From Enoplolaimus lenunculus (lineage: Eukaryota > Nematoda > Enoplea > Enoplida > Thoracostomopsidae): 64,000 nucleotides of DNA. Positions 1 through 12,200 of this stretch are shown here, in pieces; the first letter of the stretch is position 1; each line of letters starts with the position of its first letter. Below the pieces are notes generated by a model, which did not search any database, was not told the origin of the DNA, and worked only from the letters and a program-made list of their open reading frames with translations. The DNA lies in the NCBI GenBank assembly GCA_030248215.1, contig JASANG010002880.1, forward strand, positions 1 to 64,000. The letters are read 5' to 3'. The position numbers were made by a program, and so were the translations under genes.

Positions 1-112
1 AAGCCTAAGCCTAAGCGTTGCAAAAATGTGTTCCTAAGCCTAAGCCTAAGCCTAAGCGTTGCAAAAATGTGTTCCTAAGCCTAAGCCTAAGTCTAAGCTT
101 GAGCAAAAAATG
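1..112. repeat. MITE family A fragment with TTAGGC runs, cut by window edge
   Basis: Runs of CCTAAG (complement of the TTAGGC hexamer) alternate with a short GTTGCAAAAATGTGTT spacer, and the run-plus-spacer unit is repeated. The same run and spacer, followed by an AAAAAATGTAAT stretch, occur inside complete family A elements at 4140-4283 and 24326-24505. This is therefore read as a truncated element and not as a telomere. Its left part lies outside the window. Confidence 0.6.
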
Positions 113-784
113 TAATACACTCAGAATAATTTCTGATCTTTAAGAAAAAATTTCTGACATATAAGAAATATTATTAGCAAGGTGCACTTGAAAAGTGTTT
201 CTGTTATGACAGAAAACTTTTCAAAAAAGTTTTGAAATAAAGTCTAAAAATATACGTCTTCCAGTTATTTTTAGAAAAATTGCCTTAAGTATCTGAAAAA
301 TTTTCAGATTTGCCACAGAAAACACTTTTCTGAATAAATTCAGAAATACTTTTTGTGTTTGTAAAATCTTTCGTTTTCTTTGGAATTTGTAAATTCGAAG
401 CTGCCGAAATATTTGTTAAAATAGGCTTCAAAAGTTTACAAAATTTGCAAATAAAATTGATTCGTCACTTTTTTTAATCCACATCGCACTGGCATTGTAC
501 GCACGATAAAACCACTACTGCTGGCTGTAACCGAAGGTGACGATGCTTCAAAGTGACGTAAACATCAAGTACAAAATCTTACGTAACACAATTTAATTGG
601 TTTATTTTTACAGCAAAGTCCTCAAAGTTTTGTAACAATTTTGTGAATGGAACATCCGGTCCTTTTGCTATTTCTATACAATTCATACAACCTACGTATA
701 TATACTGCAATCAGTATATACAGCATGGCGTGGCCAAGATTTATTTTCAAGAGGGTACGCATAATTTTGTTGTTCTAAAGCGTA

Positions 785-959
785 CACTTTAAAAATAGAG
801 TGAGTCAAATTGACTTTCTCGGAAACAGGCTTTTCCTGACTACACAAACTGAGTCAAAATTCGAACTACACAAATTGAGTCAAAATTTGACTCCACCAGA
901 GTCAATCAGGAAAAGCCTGTTTCCGAGAGAGTCAATTTGACTCACCATTTTTTACAGCG
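785..959. mobile_element. Foldback MITE family E, copy 1
   Basis: The element is nearly a full inverted repeat: one arm carries GAGTCAAATTGACT followed by a GAAACAGGCTTTTCC block, and the other arm is its reverse complement. It is flanked by TA on both sides (783-784 and 960-961), as expected of Tc1/mariner-type insertion. Two further copies lie at 26325-26534 and 60125-60337. There is no coding capacity. Confidence 0.75.
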
Positions 960-3237
960 TACAAAAGTGCTCTTTTGGTCGTCGTTCCTGAGAAATATCA
1001 GCTAAGAATATCTCCTGTGTTTGTATGCGATCATGAAGTGTAGTGAATTATTATTGCAGCAATAATAGCAATGGTTATTTATTTGTGACATTAAGTATTT
1101 TTGCGAAGTTTATGCGCAGTGCCTTCGCTTTTAAATAGTGATATGTTTTTTGAGATATCGCTTGCGACAGCACGACAATGTTAACACAAAAACGGCAGCA
1201 ATTTATTGTTTGAAGAGAAATTGCAATAAATTTGTCAGCATAAAGGTTGTTATATCTGGCCAGGCCACGCTGCAGCTACGAAGTGCAAGAAGCGCATTCT
1301 TTATGGTCATATTTTTCCGTTTAGGCAAACAATTTTCGACACGAGCAATTACCTGCACATGGTGGTAATGAATTGCAGTAGTATACGGTCGCTAAGTTTT
1401 AAAGTTTTTTTCGGGTATGATGATAACCAGTGCCGGAGCATGCTAGGGTGACCCGTTCAAAATTCCGTGGCGAGTGCACCTGGTGATGATCAACATATTT
1501 TTAAAAATTTTTGTTTAAAATCTTGTTTAGAATGTGGGGCCCCTTTTTGGGGCGGGCCCCCCAAATGGGTGGTATGGGGGTGGCTGCTTCGGCTTTGTAA
1601 AGATAACACACACATAATTATAATAAGGGAAGAACTTTATATGTTAATTTCTTACAACCAAAATTCGAAAAGTTTGACAATCTGAAAGCGAAAAAGTACA
1701 TTTTGTAATTTGTCGTTCGTCATAGAACGTTTTAAGATAATTCAACTTTTTAAATTCAAACAAGATGTCGTTCGCAATAGAATTTTAAGCAATTATGTCT
1801 TAGGGATTTGTACACTGCAAATATTGTATAGTCAATTTAATTTACATTTAGACCCGTTAGCTTAATAGCAGAACCAAATTATAAGAGACATCTGCATAAG
1901 TTTCGCGCAAAGATTTTTGCAGGAAATCAACATCCTCATTTCTAGAAAGAAACTATACTTCTTTCAGGCGTTTTTAGCAACAGGTTCTGTGCCATTGTGC
2001 GAGGTCTCGGGTTATGTTTACCGAGATAAACTATCTGTTCTAAATTAAAATTTATGGTCAAATTTTTTAAATTATCATTTGAAACAAATCATTTCCAAAC
2101 GTCTTAATATTAGAAGTAAAACTGTCGTATGCTTTGTAACAATTTATCAGACGACTCTAAAAACGTTTTAAAAACTCGACATGAGCTATATTTATGGGGA
2201 CACCGTGGGAATCTTCGCCCACTCATGGACATATCAACCCGCACTAAATATGGCTCAAAAAATATTTAAACACCATTCTACGGTTGGAAAATTTACCTTA
2301 CCTTCGCTGGACATCTCCTGCCCCCCGTTGACTACCAATGCCTGGTTTCGGGCGCTGTTTGAAAATCGACGTGAAATGCGTAAAGTTCAACCAATTTTTT
2401 GCCGTGTATACTCAAAAGTATGTTTCTTCCCGTATAACACGCTTTCTTGTCTTCTCTTGTACTGCCTCTGACGTTTGTTTTGTTGAGAAATTTTTTTATT
2501 TTAAAGCAATATGCTTACAGTGTTTTTTCGGACATTTTATGTTGCGTTTTTTTCATCTTTTGTTTATAGCTTGGCCTATATTTAAATGTTTTAGGCCTCT
2601 TGAGAAAAAAAGATTCAAAAAGTCTAAGTTTTCAAAAGAGATTAAGTTTACTTGTTATAGCGGCATCATCAACTCTATATTACATGTTTCCGGTACTCGC
2701 TGGTTGGTTGCTTTCGGTTAACTTCCGCCTGTCAGCTTCAGGCCCGTAGCCAGCTCATCTTTTGTTGGAGTGTGAAAGGCTAAAAATTTTTCAGGAAGGG
2801 CATTTAAGGGTTTTCGGCAGCTTCAAGCAATTTTCTAAAATGGTGCAAATTCCGCATAAGTAGTGAACAACAAATTGGTGCCTGTTCCACGCCAGATAAA
2901 TCTTAGGAAGTCCAGTAACTGTTCGTAAAAACGCGGTAAGGAATGGTTGATCTTGTCTCAGATTCATCGTCAAAGTTGTTAGCATGCAGCAACTGACTTG
3001 CTTGAACTAGAACGCTAACGAACCGATAATACTAGAAAATTTCGGTCAAAAATACTGGATATAATACTGGAATCGAAATAGTGAAAAATGCCGAAATTCC
3101 CTACAGGAACAGTCGTTCCAGTTGCAACCACATCATTTCTATTTTAGCTTATAATATATTTATATTTTAATTTTTTTATTTTAGTTTCTATTATATTTAT
3201 ATTTTCTTTTTTACTCTTTTTCTTGGTTCGTTACGAT
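960..3237. other. No recognisable gene; dispersed repeat debris
   Basis: No conserved protein was recognised on either strand. A G-rich block at about 1430-1600 resembles blocks at 14930-15120 and 54870-55015. A block at about 2745-2850 resembles 55440-55560 and, inverted, 4735-4865. Both look like old dispersed repeats. An open frame at 2181-2471 (+) matched no family I know. Confidence 0.5.
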
Positions 3238-6200
3238 ATGATCACAACACGCTGCGTAGTTTCGCTCTTTTTCGGGATTTTTACTATTCTCTGCCAGGTA
3301 CAGGCCGAAATAAACCGTATTGTAATCTGTTTGTAGTACCAAGACTGTATGATGTCCTGTTTTTGTACAAGAGTGTACAACTGGGTACATTTTTGTGTAC
3401 AAAAGAATGTTCCGAGCGCACGTTGCGTTTTTGACCTACCCCTTGTTTAGGAGGGTAAACGTTGCAGGTTTCTTGAACTTACGCCTGTTGGGTGAATTCA
3501 AGCAGATTAGTTCCTCCTCTTATAATCTGCTACCCCCTCCCCTCAAATTGAGGGGTATGTCGAAAAAAATTACAACGCGTGTTGGTACATTTTGTACCAG
3601 CGTAAAAATTGCATGTTTTTGTCCATAGAGTCACCATGGACTGTTAGTAGTACCAAGAGTGGACGATGTGTTCTGAACAAAAGTATGCAACATGCTAAAT
3701 AGCGCACGTGTTTTTACCCTCCCGGAAACACTTTAGGCTGCTGAAGGTTCGATGTAACCGGGAATATAGATAAAGTTGCAATGAAGGTGTCTCAGTTTAT
3801 GTGCGGAATTTCCTAATTAAAACCGTGCTAATTTCAGCTTACCGGCCTGACGAGAGCTGAACAAATTACAATTTCAAGTACAGAATGTGGCAATTATAAA
3901 AGCTGTTGGTTTGAGCCACACGGGTGCGCAACCGGAACCACAGGTGACACCTCAAAGTGTGACTACGGGGTTACTTGGATTAACGACAATGAAGGTGGAA
4001 TTGTTTTTGAGTTGCTTGCCAATGTAACAGGGCTTACTGAAACAGCGTTTTATCCATCCAATTGGGGGTTCTACGTGTCAATTGGTTTTTCTAATGATGA
4101 ATTTATGGTACGTTTGTATCATCGTTCCATTCAAATTTTGGCCAATGTTACTTTTAGGGGCGTAACAGTAGATTAAGCGTATTCCTAAGCCTAAGCCTAA
4201 GCAAAAAATTGTAATCTAGGATCAATACCCACTGTTTTATAGACCCATCAGAAACCTTTATGCCCCTTAAAGTAACATGGGCCCAAATTGGTATGACAAA
4301 CAGCAAACAGCATGTTTGCTTAGTTAGCTGTATAATACATAGAGCCAATTTATAGAACAGGGCCGTAACAATACTATATATAAACATATTTCTAAGTCCA
4401 AGCCTAAGCCTACGCGAAAGAAAGAGCTTACATCTAAGCCTAAGCCTAAGCTTACGCAAAACTGTAGTCTAAAGTTTAATGTTACATTATCGCAGTCCCA
4501 CAGAAAAACGTTCCGCCCCTAATCGTTACATGGGCCGTAGTTAGCAAAGCTCACGCCTAAGGGGCTTGGCTGTACACTGTGGCTGTTTCTAGCGTATAAG
4601 GGCGTGGTTTGGATGATCCACTCGTTGTTGATCCTTTGCCGGTTATATGGATCGACTTTATTCATTCATTATGTAGCAATCTTTACCATAGTTACTTTAA
4701 TATATAATGGAACATGCAGAATTTCGCCCCCATCTCTAGAAAATTTTCAACCTTGCTTGTAAATCATCGAAAACCCTTCAACACCCCCTTCGAAAAAAAT
4801 TTTAGCCTCTCCCACCCCATCTCCTTACAAGATGAGCTGACTACGAGCCTGAGCTGGCCAGGTGCGGATCCAGGCTGCCCTAGGGAAGTATATCTTGCTT
4901 TGCATGGCATCCGAACAGTTTTGCGATGCTGATAGTTGATTTCGTGCTTACAATAAGTTTTCTAGGAAAATCGGTGAAAAATGTTTCAAGCTTATAATAT
5001 AAAATTCAAATATTGTCTGTCTTTGACGCAATATTTTATTTTGAAATAAAGAAAACTTTGCTAAAAACGCGTCTTAAATCTGTTAAAATTCGGAATACAA
5101 AAATGGATCCCTCCCCACATTGAAAAATTGTGAATCTGCAACTGCTTCTAGCTATGTTGTCTAAACGGTAAATATATTCGTTGATGTTTTTGGTAACTTT
5201 ACCGCTTTCTGGTTTGTAATTTATACTGTCTGGTTTTATTTATCTAGCGTGCATACACAATTGCTAATTGCAGGGTGAAGATTCCGTAATTGACTGCGTG
5301 CAATCGCAAACTGGTCCAGTGAAAGCGTTCATTTCGTTTAATGATGATACCGATAACGAAAGGATATACGATGTAAGATGTCTATCATACATAAGCATGG
5401 TCTCATGTTACTTTTATGGCCGTCCCGGTTTCTGATAGGTCTGCAAAACAGTAGGTTTAGATTCTAGACTACATTTTTTGTTTCATATATTCTAGACTAC
5501 ATTTTTTGTTTCTTATATTCTAGACTACATTTTTTGTTTCCCATATTCTAGACTACATTTTTTGCTTAGGCTTAGGCCTAGGTTTACTTTAAGAATACAC
5601 TTTTTTCAACGCTTCGGCCTTTAGGCTTAGGCTTAGGAAGATGATTGCTGAATTAGTGCAAATTTTTAAATGTGTTCGTTTAAAATTTAAAGGTAAAACA
5701 CTGTTTTCTCAGTTAAATTGTTGTAAAATAATGTGATAATCAGATTATAAATGAATAAGAAATAGTGTACTTGAATGGATTCTGAATAAAGCTCTGCCAT
5801 CAGTTTAGGCTTCATTCAAAATGCTGAGTCCGTACCCAAGCAATGATTCGTTAATCGGTGGTTTGTATGATAACCAGCTCCGTTGCCGTGTTAGACGCGT
5901 AATAGCTCCACCTGACGACTTGTCAGACAAGAGCAAAGTATTTCATCTTGACAAACCGTATCGGTTAATGATGGCAAAGGGTGTTGCTGAATCAGCAAGT
6001 AAGCGTTCGTTTACAACGATTTTGAAGCTGCAACTTGGTCGTGCAATAAAGAGAGAATTGGGTGTGACTTATTTTTGTCCATGGATTTTTAATAACATTT
6101 TGAAGTTGGTAGCGCAGTAATTGCTATTGGAAATTTTTGTAGGACGTAACCCTGTGCCGTTTCCAAAATACTGCAGGCTATGTCGCCCGACTGTTGGATA

Positions 6201-9200
6201 GTTGTTTATGACTTCTTGTTATTCACTTTGAGTATAAACGAGTAATTCATAAAGTTTGGAATATACCTGAGTTGGACTGCATGATCCGATCACTGCCGGT
6301 GCAAATTGAACCACACCTGAGTATACTCTGAACGAGGACCGAAACCAAACATTTGTGTCAGGATTTAGTACTAAAATTGCACTCGGATCAGCGTCCACTT
6401 CGGTCGCGAGCTTTTTCCAGTATTATATATTGCGGACCCTGGCATAAACTTAGATTCTCCACCGGTTAATCACTGCCGAATCCATAAATTAACAGTTAGG
6501 TAACTTGTTTAATTTGCATATGACGTTAGCGGGATCCGTGCAAAAGCTAGCGATCCATTTTTGAATTATAAAGGTTAATATTAGTTACGATAGAATAGAC
6601 TCTAAACAACGAGGTAGATTTTCAAATCTCTGATTGAGCTTAGACCCGTCTTCGTTGTCGGTTTTTGTGTTTATGCAAATTTCACAGTATTATGCGTACA
6701 CCAGGTGACTTTTGAGACGGTAGTTTGATGGACACTGATGCTTTTTTTGGCTTCAGTGGTCATTTGCCTCAAAGTCACCTAGTGTACGCATGATATTGTG
6801 AAAATTGCATTATAATAAACGATTTTAAAATATTCAAATTTTCTTTGCCCTCAGAAATATTCATGTACACTTGGTTTGCGGCTTATAGTTTAAAGTAGCA
6901 ATTTTACGACTGACAAAATTAACGTTTTTGACGATATTAAATGAATTCTAGCAAAAATGTTTCTAGCCTCCTTCAAAAATCTTCGCTAACAGTAATATTA
7001 GCAGCGCTTAGTTTTAGGGGCTGGGTGCAGTTTACCACGGCTGCAACACATCAATATCAACGTACAAAACGATAATATATTATTTGGGTAACGGCAATTT
7101 ATTTCCGTCGACATCTGCGGACAAAAATAACGTTTTTGACAGTATTAAAATAATTTTATATTAGCAAAATATCCTTTGTCTTTGCAGGAAACTCTATGGG
7201 GTCCGCTCATTAACAGCTCCTATAGTCTTCTGTGCTGACTGCAGTTATTAATTGTGGTTGCAGAAACATAGCAATTTTAGCATACAAAACGCAAATGCAT
7301 TATTTGGGTGACGGAAATCTATTTCCGTGGACATCCGCGAACAAAATAAACATTGCAGATGGTGCAATATTTCGTATCATCGAAGCGAGTGATCATTATG
7401 TGCTCGGAATTCCACGATCTGTTCAATATTCATTGATTGCTTGGCACGGTAAAAAGCGTATTAACCTTGTAAAAGTTTCAAGGGTGGATACAGAAATTTT
7501 TTTATAAAGTGGGGTCTTAAATTATTGTATAGAACATATTGATATATATTATAGGGTACAACTGAAATTATATAATACCGGAATTGGAACCGGCGCCGCA
7601 ACCGGATAACAAAAAGCACTTGCTACCAAAAAATCGTTTTAAAGCTATTTTATTGCTTTTAATGCTGTAAACACACTATTTAGAACGCCAAAATCCGGAA
7701 ACAAATGCAGTAGCTGCGAAGCGTATAATAAAGTATGGAGTATAACACAAATTTAAAATTTTGGCAATATGCGCTCAGATCATTATTTAAAAAAACTAAT
7801 TAGAATAATATTACCAATTTTCTATAATTTTCGAATAGCAAAAATTTTCAAAGCCAAAAATACCGGAAAACTTCGGTGAAAAAATACTGGATTTATTACC
7901 GGAACCGGATAGGGAAAAATACCGGATTTCCCTACCGGAACCTGATTTCGAGTTGTTTATGCTTGCACTAGTGCTTAAATAGACGTCACTAAAATACAAA
8001 AAATATGTAAATGAGATTTATATTTATCGAACAAAAATGTTGAGATTAAATGGGCCTCATTTCCACACTGCTTTTGAGAAATACCATTCTTGTTCGATAA
8101 ATATAAATCTCATTTACTATTTTTTGTATTTTAGTGACGTCTTTTTAAGCACTAAAATATAAAAATATGTAAATGAGATTTATATTTGTCGAACAAAAAT
8201 GTTGAGATTAAATGGGCCTCATTTCCACACTGCTTTTGAGAAATACCATTTTTGCGTGGAATTTTTAGTTTTTAATTCGATACCTACGTTAGTTGTTTTT
8301 CTTTCGATTTTTTTAAAACTATTGTTAAATTTGGTCCATTTAATCTCAACATTTTTGTGCGATAAGATAAAAAAATCTCATTTGCTAATTTTTTTTTCGT
8401 ATTTTAATGGCGACATTTTAGCACCAATGCCAGCATTGACGTTTTAGGAATATTGATGGTGCTTGCGTGGTGGTTTTTTGGTGCAATCGGAATGCTTTTA
8501 TCGCGTCATTTCAAGAAAAGTTGGCCTGGACGAACAATCTTGGGCGAACAAGTTTGGTTCCAAGTAAGATTTTATATGTTTTAATGCAGCGTTGACAGCA
8601 ACTGTTTCCAGCTGTGCAACAAAAACGTCATTTGGTAAGGTTAACGATGACGTTGTTGGTGCACAGCTGGAAAAAGTGATTGTGACCGCTGCATAAGCCA
8701 CTAATGCTTGATTGAAAATACCTCATGATTGATTTCTTTGGATATAGGGTTTGAATAGGTGTCGCAAATTTTAAATATTTTACATTAAATATATTGCGCT
8801 ATTGTAATTGCAACAAATCGTGTTTCAAGTTGCCAAGCGTTATGCATGGAATAATATTGCACAAATTAGCTAAAATGATGTCCAAATTACATACCGCGGG
8901 TGTTTCAACTCTGAGAAAAATATAAATTTGTTTATATGTTGCATTCAAGGCCCATGTAATGACCAGGGGCGGAACGTTGTTCTGTGGGACTGCGATAGTG
9001 TACGCTTAAGCTTTGGACTTTTTTGCTTGGCTTAGGTTTAGGCTTAGGCTTAGGCTTAGGAATATGATCATTCTTAGGCTTAGTCTTAGGCTTAGGCTTA
9101 GTCTTAGGCTTAGTCTTAGGCTTAGGAATATGATCATTCTTAAGCTTAGTCTTGGGCGGCATAGGCTTAGAAATATGCTTTATAATACTGTTCCGCCCCT

Positions 9201-12200
9201 GTTCTTTATATTCGTCGCATTTAAGAGCATGTAGAGAATGTGTTAAAGCTCAAATTGAAAACTATTTTTACACTGTTTCAGCTACATCGAGGACTATTTA
9301 TAGTATCGGCAATAATTCAAGTCGTTGCATTTGTGTTGGCATTTGTCCAAAACGGCGGGTGGCTTGGAGTATGCTCACGTGCTTGCAGTCGCTCGGTAAA
9401 CAAATGTCATTTTTTTAAACACAGATTTTAGCTGAAGCGGGGTATGATAGGGTTCTGGCGGTCCGTTTATTTTGTCTTGGCATTTTTCAAAACGGCGGAT
9501 GGCTTGGAGTATGCTCACGTGCTTGCAGTCGCTCGGTAATCAAATGTCATTGTGTTAAACACAGATTTTAGTTGAAGTGGGGTATGATAGGACTCTGACG
9601 GTCCGTATATTTTTCACCGTACAGGCTTAAGCTTAGATTAGGTTATGGTTAAAGCGAAAGTTTCGGAAGAGAGTTACCTAGGCTAGTCAGTGCATAGAAG
9701 AGGGTCAGATCATTTTCAGTGGGAGTTAAACTTCAACTTTAGATTAAGTTTTTGTTGAGGCTTCGGATTAGGTTTTAAAATATGCTTGTTCTTACGCTGA
9801 ACCTTTCGCTTGGGCTTACGCTTAAGGGTAGGAATATGATTATATATTGCTACGGCACTCATCTGTACGCTCGTCTTTAAGCCTAAACCTAACCATATTA
9901 AGCCTTACCCTTAAATGTGGTGTGAAACTGTACAAGAACCGCTACAACTTTGTAACAATGATGTAAAACCCAATTCACACGTGCAAGTTTTTGCAGTGAG
10001 AACTCGTAGTGTCAATTTGCACGAAATACTTGCAGCTGCAAGTATTTTCAAAGGAACATTTCGATTGACCAATCAAACTGCAGATGCAACACAATTCAAG
10101 CTACTTGCAACTGCGTTCACCAGCGCGAATTAAATTCAATAGCATGAATTCCAGTGAATAATTTACAACTGCAAGAACTTCAAAGCTGCTTGGCGACCAA
10201 ACTTGCACATGCAATGTGAATATGGTTGTACTCAGGTTTTCGGCAATCACAAAACAGTCTGGCTGAGATATTAAAACAAGCATTTGAATTTTGAAGTTAC
10301 ATAATTTTGTTTAGATTTGAAAAAATTCTTTGAGAACGTTATTCTTAAGTATACCGATTTTACGTTCATTTTGAGTATTTGAATTTCAACGTTTTGAACT
10401 CAGAGTACGTACGATGAACGTTTTACGCATTGAGTATACTATGAATAACATATCGCAAAGTATGTAACTTAAGCGTTACGCTGTTTAGTTGTGCATGTGG
10501 TGATGATAAATGCCAACAAATTATATACTTAAACCAATTTCAAAACAGCCAAATTTCTATATACTTTTCGCTTTTATGCTTTCAGAAAAACATAAGCTAA
10601 TAGTTCAAACAGAGAATCAATTTCAATATTTATTGTTACAGGACAACATCAAACGCGTTCATACCTGGATTGGACTGGCATGCACTGTTGCTGCTGTTTT
10701 GCAAGTAATCATTTATTTGTCAACTAAACGCATATATTGCATTTATATATAGTGTTTGTATCGAGATTCCAGAAGGCAGCAGGAAGCTGCAATTACACTT
10801 TTGCAATTTACCCCGACCACAAATAGCGCATGCGATAACTGAGGGCCGCAGCAGAACAATAAGCATATTTCTAATACCAAGAGTGCATGATACCCTTTAA
10901 CAAGAGTATGCAACTGGGTACATTCTATGTTGAAAAAATGTACCCAGCGCGCGTTGCATTTTTGGCTTACCCCCCTTATTTTGGAGGGTGTGTGTCAAAA
11001 TCTTCATAAATGCTGAAATTCATGTGCTGTTTTAATATACTGAAAAGTGGTTCGGTTATATTTTCGGTGTTGTCTGGCGGATGCACGTGTAATGAACGTA
11101 AAATTGACCCCCCTAAAAGGAGGGGGGTAGGACCAAAACGCAACGAGTGCTGGTAGATTTAGTTCCATGCAAAACAAGGCGTTTTGCATACTCTTGTTTA
11201 AGGGATCATCCACTCTTGCTAATACTAAGCTTCTAAACCTGAAGTCTAAGTCGACACTTAACTCAAAGCAAAACATTTCCACTGTGGTTAGAACTGCAAA
11301 ACTGCCGGTTTGCCGGCGTTAGGATATTGGGTCTTTTTTGTTATCCCCAGCCCGCGTTTGCCTAAATATGGTTTGATTTTGAAAGTTTTGAATATTTGAG
11401 CTTCTTATAAGAACCTCCCCTGAACATTCCACGCATGAAATTGAATTTTTAAAAAATTTGTTTTTAAGCATCGAATGGTATATAATTTATCTACTTTTTT
11501 AAAAAACTGAATTTTTCAAAAATTCAAATTTCGGCGTGGAATGATCAGTGGAGGTCATGAGAACCTCAAATATGCAAAAATTTTCAAAATTGAACCATTT
11601 TGGGCAAACTCGTGCTGGGGGAGGATAATGGAAAAGACAGCATATTCGTCCCCCCAAACTGGGATCCGACGGGTCCCCCCAATTAAATGTTTCACAGCTC
11701 TATAACTTCATGGCCCGCGAAAAATATATAATTTTCATGTTGGAGCACCCAGGGGTCGGAGGCACCCCACTTCCGGGGTTTGGGGGCGCGTCCATTGGCA
11801 TTGATGTTAAGAGGGCACAAAAGTGTGTGAATGCAAGCACAATGTAATGTTTTCAAAAAACAATTGTATGAGACACTGACGTAATTTTCGTTTGGGAACA
11901 TGTGTTCGCTCAGTGTGTTAGAAACAAAAGTGGAATCCGCCTCATAAACTCTCTCAGTTTTGTTTCCAAATGCCGACAGAAGTCTTGGAAAGTAGCCAGC
12001 CAGGAAATTTTTGGAGAACGGCGCCAGGAAGGTTTTGGCAGTTTATAATTTTGAAGTCAAGCTTGAGTGAGAGACACCATGATTTCAGGTTCCGGTTGCT
12101 TTACTACGACCGCCGGCAACGCATCGCCTACGACCGCTGTTCAATATTGGTCATTGGTTCGTCGGGATGGGATCATTTTTACTAGCCAGTTAGTTGGTCT

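Noticed and set aside
1-112. A true telomere or chromosome end
   Set aside because: The TTAGGC-type runs are short, interrupted by a fixed spacer, and followed by sequence found inside family A elements elsewhere in the window.
2181-2721. Open frames of 96 and 127 codons upstream of the DOMON gene
   Set aside because: No recognisable family and no splice link to the signal-peptide exon at 3238, which already provides a good start.
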